Assembly (NCBI GenBank): GCA_016934325.1
Contig: JAFGSV010000028.1
Location: 1-64,000 of the forward strand
From: Candidatus Aenigmatarchaeota archaeon
GTDB taxonomy: Archaea; Aenigmatarchaeota; Aenigmatarchaeia; QMZP01; JAFGSV01
Direction: 5' to 3'
DNA length: 64,000 nucleotides
Positions 45,008-54,300 of the stretch are shown one piece after another (within the stretch, counting starts at the first letter, position 1; every line of letters begins with the position of its first letter). The notes under the pieces are model-generated. The model did not search any database. It saw only the letters and a list, made by a program, of their open reading frames with translations, and was not told the origin of the DNA. The translations under genes and the position numbers were made by a program.

Positions 45008-45877
45008 ATGGTAATGCTGGCTGCTCCAATGGTTGGCAGGAACAGGGACCTGATAAGAACGATGGATACGCTTTTCCGGGACACTCCCGCAAGCGTTAGC
45101 GGGGATATAAGTGAGGAAAGGCGGGCTTCTCTTGAAAACCAGCTTAGGAGCGCTGCGGCATACGCCAAATATTCCATGGAGGAAAGAGGGCTCTATCCAG
45201 TAGGACCCCAAACCGAAAGCATGAGAGTCCTGCCGATTGAGCCTGATGAAAGAGGTCTAGAAGAAGGCCATACGAATGGCGGCAGGATAGTCATCAACTC
45301 TTACCGGATACCCGGCACGAGATATTATCGCCAGCTTCAGAAGTGGATTGGCAAGAGGGATGGAGCATTCGGTCGGTACCTGAAAGAAAAGTTAGGAACC
45401 CCTGAAAAGGCGGATGAGTCTTTGGGATATGCCGTCTACCACGAGGCAAACCACAACGAGACACAGCTCAGGCCGATGAGAACGAAGGATGGCAGAGTGC
45501 TGAAGCCCTTCGTAGAGAGACTCTTCAATGGGCTGAAAAGATATTATGTGAAGCGGTTGAAGAAGAACGACAAATGGATTTCGGACTTCCTTGCATATCT
45601 GAGCTTCAGGCCTTTGGCAGAAGGGATGAACGAGGTATTCACCGAGAACGCATACAATGGAAGGACGGCTGCAGAGATATCAAGGGTTAGGGGCAAAATG
45701 CCGGACACTTACAGCTGGTATGCAAAGGGCTCCGCGGATTTCTGCGCAAGACATAAACTTGATCCGGGGGAAGAGGGCGCTCACTTCTATGGAAGGGAAG
45801 ACCTTTTACGAGACTATGTCGATGAGCATCCGGCCAGAATAAGAATTCCGAAATCTTACCTTAAAAAAGCTGCATGA
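45008..45877 (+). CDS. Uncharacterised protein with HEANH (HExxH) motif, putative zincin
   Basis: GYAVYHEANHNETQ and downstream RPLAEGMNEVFTENAY. Confidence 0.6.
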   Translation: MVMLAAPMVGRNRDLIRTMDTLFRDTPASVSGDISEERRASLENQLRSAAAYAKYSMEERGLYPVGPQTESMRVLPIEPDERGLEEGHTNGGRIVINSYRIPGTRYYRQLQKWIGKRDGAFGRYLKEKLGTPEKADESLGYAVYHEANHNETQLRPMRTKDGRVLKPFVERLFNGLKRYYVKRLKKNDKWISDFLAYLSFRPLAEGMNEVFTENAYNGRTAAEISRVRGKMPDTYSWYAKGSADFCARHKLDPGEEGAHFYGREDLLRDYVDEHPARIRIPKSYLKKAA

Positions 45878-46002
45878 ATGCCGCTTCTCGGTTCTAAAAA
45901 CGGTAAATGCCTATTCGCTTTCATTCACGGGATCGATAAACAACAGCATTGACAGCATCGGGCTTCGAATATTTATAAGGAAGGCAGGGGCAATAATATA
46001 GT

Positions 46003-46434
46003 ATGCATAAACAAAAGGGTATAACTCCAATAATAGCCATACTAGTGATCCTGCTGATAACCATAGCGATAACGGGATCCGCCTGGATCTACATATCCAC
46101 CTACTACAGCGGCATGACCAGCGAAGCGATAGAGATCACGAGCGTTGACTGCACAGGCAGCGGGGCAACCATATACATCCACAACATCGGGACAGACACG
46201 ATATCGACCAACAACATCGCTATATCGCGGGAGGTCGTGACTGGCGATTGTGTGAATTCCAGCGGTGGCGTAACGACCGCGTTGGCTGCGTCATGGGGGG
46301 GAGCCACTGAGGTCAGTCCCGGGGGGACTCTGATTTTCAAGGACACGAACTGCGTCAGGTCCGTCAATGCCAGCGTTGCCAGTTACACTGTCATCTCAGG
46401 CGGCAGGGTTCAGAAGTTGCAGATAAGCTGCTGA
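46003..46434 (+). CDS. Archaeal type IV pilin-like protein
   Basis: MHKQKGITPIIAILVILLITIAITGSAWIYI class III signal-peptide-like N-terminus. Confidence 0.8.
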   Translation: MHKQKGITPIIAILVILLITIAITGSAWIYISTYYSGMTSEAIEITSVDCTGSGATIYIHNIGTDTISTNNIAISREVVTGDCVNSSGGVTTALAASWGGATEVSPGGTLIFKDTNCVRSVNASVASYTVISGGRVQKLQISC

Positions 46435-46575
46435 GCTAGTATTGACTTTACAATATTTGTTATTGGACTTATATTTCAGTGATGGGGGAACTTGGTAGGC
46501 TATAGGCTTGTTGAGTTCCTTTCATCGGATTCTACTGGTCTCAAGCTAATATTTTTGTTACCCTAATATAATAAT

Positions 46576-47448
46576 ATGCTAATCAGAAAAAAATCGCTGA
46601 AGATCCAGGAAAGGCTCGGGATGAACATAGGGGTCGCATATGGCGTTTCCACCATACCGGTGGCCAAGACCATCGGCCAGACCCTGGATGTCCTGAGGGA
46701 GCTTTACAAGATAGGCTTCAAGGCTCTCGTGCTTCCCAGGGAGCTGTTCGCGGGCATAAAGAACATGACGGAGCTCTACAAGGACTATTACGGCGACCTG
46801 CTCAGGCTTAAGAACATAGCAAAGAAGTTCAACATCGAGCTCTCGCTCCATCTCTCGAATCTGACTGACCTGCCCGACGAGAAGCTCAGGCTCTTCTCGA
46901 CGATCGCCTCCGTCATGGACTGCAGGATACTGACGATCCACCCCACATTCTACCCGAGGATGCCCCAGGACCAGGCAAGCAGGCTCGTCGTATACAAGAT
47001 CAACGAGATCGTGAACGAGCTGAGGGTCAAGGCGAACATAGGCATAGAGACCACGGGCAGGATCGGCGAGCTGGGATCGATCGAGGACGTCATAGACATA
47101 TGCAAGAGGACCAAGAACACGGAGCCCGTGATAAACTGGGCGCACGTGCACGCCAGGGGAGCAGGCTGCCTGAACAGCCAGGAGGATTTCAAGAAGGTGA
47201 TCGAGCAGGTCAAGTTTGGCGTCGGGCAGCAGTGGCTGAGGAGCGCTTTCTTCTTCTTCTCCGGCATAAAATACGGGCCATCCGGGGAGATAGGCCATAC
47301 GTCGTTCCTGCAATCAGACCTGAAGCTCGATCATCTCATCAGGAGCGTGCTGGCCTTCGGCATGCGGGGGACCCTCATATTCGAGGAAGCGGCCAGGGAG
47401 AGGAACGTCGTCTCGATTCTAGACCAGCTGGGTGACATGGTCAGATGA
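46576..47448 (+). CDS. Xylose isomerase-like / endonuclease IV-like TIM-barrel protein
   Basis: IELSLHLSNLTDL...ILTIHPTFYPR...IGIETTGRIGELGSIEDVIDI. Confidence 0.75.
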   Translation: MLIRKKSLKIQERLGMNIGVAYGVSTIPVAKTIGQTLDVLRELYKIGFKALVLPRELFAGIKNMTELYKDYYGDLLRLKNIAKKFNIELSLHLSNLTDLPDEKLRLFSTIASVMDCRILTIHPTFYPRMPQDQASRLVVYKINEIVNELRVKANIGIETTGRIGELGSIEDVIDICKRTKNTEPVINWAHVHARGAGCLNSQEDFKKVIEQVKFGVGQQWLRSAFFFFSGIKYGPSGEIGHTSFLQSDLKLDHLIRSVLAFGMRGTLIFEEAARERNVVSILDQLGDMVR

Positions 47449-48002
47449 TCGTCACCATTTCCGGCTTGCCGGGCTCCGGGAAGAGCACAGTGGGGAAGCT
47501 GCTGGCGAAGAGGCTGGGCTACAGATTCCGCTCGGTGGGCGACCTGAGAGGGGAATGGGCGGTCGGCATGGGCATCACCATCGACGAGCTCAACAAGCTT
47601 GGGGAGAGGGAGGATTGGACGGACAGGAAGGCGGACGAACACCAGAAGGGGCTAGGGGAGCGCGAGGATGACTTCGTCATTGACGGGCGCCTTTCGTTCC
47701 ATTTCATACCCAGGTCTTTCAAGGTCTTCCTGGACGTGAAGACGCAAGAGGCGGCAAGGAGGATCCTGCAAGACGACAGGCCCGACGAGCCTGCAGGCAC
47801 CGCTGAGGGCATTGGGAAGTCGCTTGAGCGAAGGGTGAGAAGCGATGACAAGAGGTACAGGAAGCTGTATGGCATCGATTTCAGGGACAGGCGCCATTTC
47901 GACCTGGTGATAGACACCACGGACCTGACGCCGCAGCAGGTCACGGATGAGATACTGAAGGCCGTCAAGGGGAAGCAGCGGGAGAAGGCATCGAAACAAT
48001 AA
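47445..48002 (+). CDS. cmk: Archaeal cytidylate kinase
   Basis: MIVTISGLPGSGKSTVGKLLAKRLGYRFRSVGDL; RLSFHF; ATGA overlap with upstream gene. Confidence 0.88.
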   Translation: MIVTISGLPGSGKSTVGKLLAKRLGYRFRSVGDLRGEWAVGMGITIDELNKLGEREDWTDRKADEHQKGLGEREDDFVIDGRLSFHFIPRSFKVFLDVKTQEAARRILQDDRPDEPAGTAEGIGKSLERRVRSDDKRYRKLYGIDFRDRRHFDLVIDTTDLTPQQVTDEILKAVKGKQREKASKQ

Positions 48003-48039
48003 ATATCGACACGGGCAAATAATATTCAGGTGTTTTATT

Positions 48040-48657
48040 TTGGAAAGGATCAAGTCTGGCGTTCCGGGATTCGACGGGCTCGTGGACGGCGGATTGCCCA
48101 AGGGATTCATAGTGCTTGTTTCGGGCGCTCCGGGGACAGGGAAGACCATATTCGGCCTGCATTTCCTGTTAGAGGGCATAAGGAACGGGGAGCGGTGCGT
48201 CTACATAACGTATTCGCAATCGCCAAAGGACATCAGGGACCAGGGCGCCGTCCTTGGATGGGACCTCAGCACGCTGGAATTCGTCGAGCTGAGACCGGAG
48301 GAGTTCGAGGAATCGCTTGCCGGCAAGCGGTACGACAGGATAGTCCTCGATTCGCTCTCATCCGTGGCCGTCATGACGAGGGATTCCCTGGGACGCTTCA
48401 TAAGCAAGGTCAAGGAAATCGGGTGCACGGCCTTGCTGATTTCCGAGCTGCCGAAGGAGACGCAGTGGCTGAGCAGGGACACCATCTCGGAGTTCCTGTG
48501 CGACGGGGTCATCGTTCTGAAGTCCGTCGAGGCTGCCGGCGACGTCAAGAACATGCTCAAGGTCGAGAAGATGAGGTCGACCAAGATAGACCATAAATCC
48601 TTCATCTACAACCTGACCGGAAAAGGTTTCGAGCTCAAGACTTACAAGGTCAGCTGA
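48040..48657 (+). CDS. KaiC/RadA-like ATPase (TTG start)
   Basis: IKSGVPGFDGLVDGGLPKGFIVLVSGAPGTGKTIFGLHFLLEGIRNGERCVYITYSQS. Confidence 0.92.
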   Translation: MERIKSGVPGFDGLVDGGLPKGFIVLVSGAPGTGKTIFGLHFLLEGIRNGERCVYITYSQSPKDIRDQGAVLGWDLSTLEFVELRPEEFEESLAGKRYDRIVLDSLSSVAVMTRDSLGRFISKVKEIGCTALLISELPKETQWLSRDTISEFLCDGVIVLKSVEAAGDVKNMLKVEKMRSTKIDHKSFIYNLTGKGFELKTYKVS

Positions 48658-48672
48658 GCCAGAAAAAGCTTG

Positions 48673-49878
48673 TCACTCAGGCCTCATCCTTGACTTGAGT
48701 ATCTTCCCGGCTTCCCTGATGAACTTCCTGACATACTCCCTCTGCAGCAGTATGTGCTGCTTGGGCAGCTCCAGGATCTTGCCTTCCCTCGACACCTTCC
48801 GCAGCTTCTTCAGCTCCTGATAGACGCCAAGGAAATCCTCCGGTATCATGCCCGTCTTGATGAGTTCCTCCTCGAAGGCGCGCTCGAGGTCCGACATCTC
48901 CGATTTGGGAGGGGCCTTGTTTATTGCCTTGAGAAGTGTGAGCGTTGTCTCCCTCATGATCGTGTAGGACTTCTCTATTATGTTCTCCCTCTTCATTATC
49001 TCTATCTTCACTATCAGCTGCTGCATCCTCTTGACGAACTGCTTCGTCTTCCTGATCCAGCTGTCCAGCTCTATGCCCGACATGCTCTGCTTCTTCTTGT
49101 GCTCCACGTCCTTCCTGACCTTCACGATCTCCAGCAGCCAGTCGGCGTATTTCGGCTCCAGCAGCTTCATCTTGCATACCGTCTTCCTGATGGCCTCGGG
49201 GGCGTCGCTCGGCCTGGGCGGGTTCTCTCCCAGGAACATGAGCACCGCCTGGGCCGACTCCAGCATGGCGTAGTAGCAGTCCTCGACGACCATGTATATC
49301 TTGGCGTTCTCGACCCTCTTGATCCTCTTGGGGCCCCTCTCTATGTACTTCTCGACGGCTTCCTTGCTTGGCTTTATCTCGCCCATCTGGAGAAGCCTCT
49401 TGATAGGAAGGAATATGTCCTTGTCATAGACGGGGACTCCCTCCCTGATGAAGTTGAAGACTATGGGATGGCCCAGCCTGACCATGTTCCAGAACTCGGT
49501 GAGCAGATAGGGCTGCTGGACTGACAGCTGGCTGTGTATGTCCTTGGCGATCTTGACGAGCTCCCCATCGATCCTGTCCTTGATCATGGGCGTCATCTTC
49601 TGCCTCGTGTCGTCGAGGATGACGAACACGTCGATGTCCGATTTGCCCTTCCACTCCTCCCTGGCGGTGGAGCCGAACAGGACGACGGACCTGACGATCG
49701 GGCCGTACTTCTTCAGGACCTGCTTGGTGAACTTCTTGAGGATCTCGATCCTCTCTTTCTTGTCCTTGACCTCGACTATCTTGTCCTCCTGCTGCTCTTC
49801 GGCGGATTGCGCCATTCCCGGAACCTCCTTTAGGGGCGCGGGGGCTTTTCTTCTCTTGGGCTTATTTTTTGCAGCCAT
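48673..49878 (-). CDS. MNT-type nucleotidyltransferase fused to HEPN-like helical domain
   Basis: VVLFGSTAREEWKGKSDIDVFVILDD and RKDVEH (R-x4-H). Confidence 0.8.
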   Translation of the reverse strand: MAAKNKPKRRKAPAPLKEVPGMAQSAEEQQEDKIVEVKDKKERIEILKKFTKQVLKKYGPIVRSVVLFGSTAREEWKGKSDIDVFVILDDTRQKMTPMIKDRIDGELVKIAKDIHSQLSVQQPYLLTEFWNMVRLGHPIVFNFIREGVPVYDKDIFLPIKRLLQMGEIKPSKEAVEKYIERGPKRIKRVENAKIYMVVEDCYYAMLESAQAVLMFLGENPPRPSDAPEAIRKTVCKMKLLEPKYADWLLEIVKVRKDVEHKKKQSMSGIELDSWIRKTKQFVKRMQQLIVKIEIMKRENIIEKSYTIMRETTLTLLKAINKAPPKSEMSDLERAFEEELIKTGMIPEDFLGVYQELKKLRKVSREGKILELPKQHILLQREYVRKFIREAGKILKSRMRPE

Positions 49879-49958
49879 TTCCAATAATTGATTATCAATT
49901 ATAAAAATCAAACCCAAAGAAGTATGCCGATGGCCGGGACAGGGAATTGCCTTGGGGA

Positions 49959-51779
49959 TTACCTGACTTCCTCTTTCTTGAATATCTCCTTCTTGCCCTT
50001 CCTCACGGCGGCCGTGGAGAGCAGGCCCCACTCCTCCTCGGGGACCTCGAACAGGTCCTTCAGGACGTCGAACCTGTGGTCCATCATTATCTGCTCCTGC
50101 CTCTTGACGTCGAACGCCGTCTTCTCCAGGCCGTAGAAATCCAGCGGGAGCTTGTCAGGGGGTACGTTCTTGTCAAGGTACTTAGCCATTATCTTCAGGG
50201 CATCGACGGACTGCCTGAACGGGTCGTCGCCGCCTCCCCTCTCGAATATCAGGTACACTGTGTGGCCCGGGGACTTGCCGGCCCCCGCGGTCCTCAGTAT
50301 CCAAAGCAGCTCGTAGACCTCCGTCTGGCCGAGCTCGACGGGATAATGGGAATGGAGAGGTGTGGGGTAGGTGCAATGGACGGAGAGGACCATGGATCCG
50401 AAATCGGGGAAGTCCTTCGCCATCTTCTTCCCCTCCACCCAGGGGTCGTATCCCTGCGTGGCCAGGTGCTCGTTGTCTATGGTCAACCACAGGCGATTCG
50501 TCTTGAGCACCTTCCGGGTTGTCCTTACAGCCGAATATATCTGCCTGGGATGGGTGAGCATGTACCTGCCAGCGTACTTAGGGTCCCTGGCGTCCGGTAT
50601 CTCTATCGTCACCTGAAGCTTCCTGGCAATCTCCTGCCTGTCCGGGTCCCCCTTCAGCTCGACAGGTATGAGCTTGTTGTCGATCCATTCGAGCAGGGCC
50701 TTGATGTGCCCCTCGAGGAACTTGGCTCCGACCACGGCGTAGAAGAACTGCTTGAACTCCATGTCGTTCTCCTTCTCGGCCTTGTTCCAGGACCTTATCA
50801 GCCAACCGTTGTCTGAGTAGTCTATCTTGTACCTCGCCAGGACGTCCTTGTAGACATCGGCCATGGCCATCCACTGCGGATCCTTCGTGAAGAATAGGTG
50901 GTGAGCGGCGATCTTGTACGCGTCGACCAGCCTGCCGTATGTATCAATCCGCCATCTCCTGTCCTCGTACTTCTTCTCGGCGAGCTTCTTCCTGACGGCA
51001 TCGTCCATGAGCTGCCTCCTCTCCTGCGATTCCCTGCGTCCCGATTCCTCGGCCACCTCGATGGATATTCTCTCTATCTCCTTCTTCAGCCATTTCTCGA
51101 GCCTTATCGCATTCTGCCTGGCCTCTTCCGTCCTCTTCCTGGCGTATTCCTTCTGCGCTTCCTCCACCTTATCCCTGCCGGGCCTCGCCCTCCTCTCTAT
51201 CTCGGTCTGGTCCCATATCCTCCACTTGGCGTGGGCCCTCGACTGGGCGTCGTAGAACTCCTCCTCGCTCAGGATGAACTGCTCGTAGGTGATGTCCCCC
51301 AGCTTCCTCATGTTCTCTACGAACCAGTTCCTGAGCCTCGTGTTCTCGTAAAGCACCTCGCTGACGAACCTGCCTGCGTGGTCGCACATGGTGATGGTCA
51401 GCTTGGTGCCCGTGTAGGTCAGCAGCTCGACCCAGAAGTGCAGGCATGCGTGGAAAAGGACGTACTTGCATCCCGCGTTGACAGCGGACCGGACGGACTT
51501 CTCCATATGGTCCTGGGCGTCCCTCCAGTCCGTCCTCTCGGGCATGGTCATCGGGACCGTCAGGCTGCCGTGGAAGAACAGGTCCAGTCCCTGGTTCCTG
51601 GATATGTTCCTGAGCTCTATGCCCTCGGTGTAGCTTATCTCGTGGGGGGTGTCCCCCGATATCTCCATGACGTCGGCCCCTCTCGTCAGCGCGTACCCGA
51701 TCTTCTTCACTGTGCTCGCCAGGCTGACATCGTGCGCAATGTAGTACAATCCTGTTGTGACTCCGACCTTGAAGGGCAT
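49959..51779 (-). CDS. Uncharacterised TIM-barrel-like protein with large charged helical insertion
   Basis: N-term KVGVTTGLYYIAH...GADVMEISGDTPHEISY...LDLFFHGSLTVPM; ends IFERGGGDDPFRQSVDALKIMAKYLD; GGAGG upstream of ATG 51779. Confidence 0.75.
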   Translation of the reverse strand: MPFKVGVTTGLYYIAHDVSLASTVKKIGYALTRGADVMEISGDTPHEISYTEGIELRNISRNQGLDLFFHGSLTVPMTMPERTDWRDAQDHMEKSVRSAVNAGCKYVLFHACLHFWVELLTYTGTKLTITMCDHAGRFVSEVLYENTRLRNWFVENMRKLGDITYEQFILSEEEFYDAQSRAHAKWRIWDQTEIERRARPGRDKVEEAQKEYARKRTEEARQNAIRLEKWLKKEIERISIEVAEESGRRESQERRQLMDDAVRKKLAEKKYEDRRWRIDTYGRLVDAYKIAAHHLFFTKDPQWMAMADVYKDVLARYKIDYSDNGWLIRSWNKAEKENDMEFKQFFYAVVGAKFLEGHIKALLEWIDNKLIPVELKGDPDRQEIARKLQVTIEIPDARDPKYAGRYMLTHPRQIYSAVRTTRKVLKTNRLWLTIDNEHLATQGYDPWVEGKKMAKDFPDFGSMVLSVHCTYPTPLHSHYPVELGQTEVYELLWILRTAGAGKSPGHTVYLIFERGGGDDPFRQSVDALKIMAKYLDKNVPPDKLPLDFYGLEKTAFDVKRQEQIMMDHRFDVLKDLFEVPEEEWGLLSTAAVRKGKKEIFKKEEVR

Positions 51780-51793
51780 GTGAGCTCCTCCTT

Positions 51794-53506
51794 TCACGGC
51801 GGCTCGACGCCAGAAAGCTTTCCGAACTGCATCTTAATGAATTTTATGAATGGGTCCGTCATGGCCGAGCCCATGTACCTGCCGTACATCTTGCTCAGCC
51901 TCTCATTCCGAACGGTCTCGTACGGGCCGATCCTCATGAAGTACTTCAGGAAGACCCTGCCCTTTGGGACGAAATCGAGCCACCAGTCGTCGAACCTCTT
52001 GCCGAAGTTATGCCTCTTGGTCCTCCACTTCTTGACGAAGCGCCTGGTCCCAGCGAATCGCTTCTTCTCCTCCGGCTCCATGTTGTACCTCTTCTCGACC
52101 TCCCTCCGCAGCTTGTCCTCGACCTCGCGGACCCCTATGAGCTCCTTCACGTACTTGTTCATCCACCTGTGCTTGGCCTCAATCTCGAGCAGCGCCACCA
52201 GCACGACGTTCTGCGACACTATGTATGGTGTTATCATGCAGTTCCAGTCGTCTATCTCCTCCTTGCCCCCCTCGACCTTGAACAGCGGGCTCTCGATGAG
52301 CAGGTGATAGAAGCAGTAGTAGTATCTGTTTGGGTTGAGCCTCGGCTGGGACTCATAGAAGTTAGGCGTGTTCCATTTGGGGAGCTCCTCATCCAGGATG
52401 ATCACGTCGTCGTCCGTGAGGTTCTCCTTCTCCTTCAGCTCCTTGCCCTCCTTCTTTGTCTTGACGATGCGTATCTCGTATCTCTTCTCGATCTCCTTGG
52501 CGTGGCGCCTGACGAAGCTGTCCCATGGCTTTATCTCTCCCACCACGAATCCTGGCTTCCCCACCTCCTCGGCGGTGAACATCTTCCACATGAATACCCT
52601 GACGCCGTAGAATGAGTTGGGCTTAAGCCACGGCATGACTCCCATCGTGAGAACCTTCGAGGGATCCGACTCCGTGCTCTCCCTCATCATCTTCAGGTTG
52701 ACGATGTACGGCTTCAGCCATTCCCTGTACTCGTCCACTGACTTCCTCCTGGCATCCACCAGCGTCTTGACCCTCGCGTACCTGTCCCTGATGTCGGGGA
52801 AGAATATCTTCTCCCACTCTTCAAAGACCTTGTTCTTGGTCTTCAGGACCGTCGCCTCGGCCTCCGAGATCTCCAGCTTCTTCCTGATCTTCTTCGGGTC
52901 GTCCCGGTCCTCCTTCTCTATCGTCGAAAGGCGCAGGAAGTCCGTTATTATCGTGGGCCAGCGCTTGGTCATGCTTATCATGGAGTAGCCCTCGCCGGTA
53001 TGGGCGTCCACCCTGTCCACGAACAGGGCCCTGAGGACGTGCTCGTCCTTCTTGCCTTCCTTGAAGTAGTCGAGGATCTCCCTGTACTTCCTCTCGTCGT
53101 GCTTCAGCAGCTCGTAATCGGCGACAGCCTGCGCGGCCGAAGCCAGCCCGGCCTTCACCTGGCCCTCCAGCTCCTTCTTCTTCGCTATGATGCGCCCGTA
53201 CATCTCCGGGTGGGAGGGGGAAACCGCGATGCTCTCCTCTATCTTTTCGAAGTTGTAATGGTACTTGGGCATCGTGTAGGCCATTATGGCGTAGATGAGG
53301 TTCCCGTGCCCGAAGGGGGTGGTGGCGTTTATCATCACTGACTGGTCTGGGGGCTGCTCGCAGATCGCCTCCCCTCCGTTAACTATGCCCTTACCTATCT
53401 TGCTCCACTTCTCCAGCCATTCCGTGAAAAGCAGCTTAGGCTCAGACGTGCTGCTGAGCGTCTTGACCTCGACCTCGGTTTCGCCTGCCATAGTTTCGCC
53501 AGCCAT
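51794..53506 (-). CDS. Uncharacterised 570-aa protein
   Basis: Long ORF adjacent to and co-directional with the TIM-barrel gene; no family recognised. Confidence 0.75.
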   Translation of the reverse strand: MAGETMAGETEVEVKTLSSTSEPKLLFTEWLEKWSKIGKGIVNGGEAICEQPPDQSVMINATTPFGHGNLIYAIMAYTMPKYHYNFEKIEESIAVSPSHPEMYGRIIAKKKELEGQVKAGLASAAQAVADYELLKHDERKYREILDYFKEGKKDEHVLRALFVDRVDAHTGEGYSMISMTKRWPTIITDFLRLSTIEKEDRDDPKKIRKKLEISEAEATVLKTKNKVFEEWEKIFFPDIRDRYARVKTLVDARRKSVDEYREWLKPYIVNLKMMRESTESDPSKVLTMGVMPWLKPNSFYGVRVFMWKMFTAEEVGKPGFVVGEIKPWDSFVRRHAKEIEKRYEIRIVKTKKEGKELKEKENLTDDDVIILDEELPKWNTPNFYESQPRLNPNRYYYCFYHLLIESPLFKVEGGKEEIDDWNCMITPYIVSQNVVLVALLEIEAKHRWMNKYVKELIGVREVEDKLRREVEKRYNMEPEEKKRFAGTRRFVKKWRTKRHNFGKRFDDWWLDFVPKGRVFLKYFMRIGPYETVRNERLSKMYGRYMGSAMTDPFIKFIKMQFGKLSGVEPP

Positions 53507-53548
53507 AATAAACTATTGACAGCAACAAATAAAATGTTTTGGCACGGG

Positions 53549-53719
53549 TCAGAAGAATATTAGCGCGGCCCCCACCACGAGAGCGATTAGTCCCATGACC
53601 ACGCCGCCTATGGCCAGGCTCTCTTCCTGGTGAGTCGAGGAGCTCGGGAAGAAGAAGACGCAGAAGACCCCGAACAATAAAAGCAATACGCCGCCGCCCA
53701 GGCCCCAAAGACCAAACAT
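53549..53719 (-). CDS. Small two-TM membrane protein (56 aa)
   Basis: MFGLWGLGGGVLLLLFGVFCVFFFPSSSTHQEESLAIGGVVMGLIALVVGAALIFF. Confidence 0.65.
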   Translation of the reverse strand: MFGLWGLGGGVLLLLFGVFCVFFFPSSSTHQEESLAIGGVVMGLIALVVGAALIFF

Positions 53720-53766
53720 ATTTAATATTTGATATGCTATTAATAAAAATAGGGGTGTGATGTGCC

Positions 53767-54300
53767 GTGCCCGTGCTCGCCAGGATGAAGATGATGATCG
53801 AGGAGGAGCTCTATCCTCCCAAGGGCACCGCCAAGGGCTCCCCGAGATCCATACTGACATACATCGGCCCCGACCCGGGCAAGCTGTACCCGAAGACGAG
53901 GGAGTTCGCCAAGGCCGTGTTCAACGCGACCGACGCGGACATCCACGAGGAGATATACGACTGGGGCAAGGGGGAGAAGGAGAAGTACAGGGTCAGATTC
54001 TACCTGCTCAGGGACCTCGACAAGTTCACCTACTACTTCATAAGGTTCGATGTCAAGGGAGAGGGGACGGAGAAGTCGGGAAAGGGCTCCGTCACGATCA
54101 GGCCCCTGCTCAGGACAGAATACCCCCAGGACACGCTTTGGCAGAGGACCATATTCTACGAGATGATCAGGGTGTTCTGGCACAGGTTATTCTACCACAA
54201 CAGGAGAAGGGAGTACATCTGGGAGGGCAGGAACCTGCTGTCTATGCTGCAGTCCCAGCTCAGGGACTACTTCAAGGAGATAAGGGAAGAGCATGGGTAA
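53767..54300 (+). CDS. Uncharacterised 177-aa protein (GPDP-motif family)
   Basis: ILTYIGPDPGKLYPKTREFAKAVF; resembles the next gene; 8-bp overlap with it. Confidence 0.75.
   Translation: MPVLARMKMMIEEELYPPKGTAKGSPRSILTYIGPDPGKLYPKTREFAKAVFNATDADIHEEIYDWGKGEKEKYRVRFYLLRDLDKFTYYFIRFDVKGEGTEKSGKGSVTIRPLLRTEYPQDTLWQRTIFYEMIRVFWHRLFYHNRRREYIWEGRNLLSMLQSQLRDYFKEIREEHG

Noticed and set aside
50898-52307. 469-aa plus-strand ORF, plus 48754-49524, 49947-50816 and 52010-52615
   Set aside because: Shadow ORFs opposite the 612-, 570-aa and MNT-HEPN genes; the sense genes show domain-like sequence and SD sites
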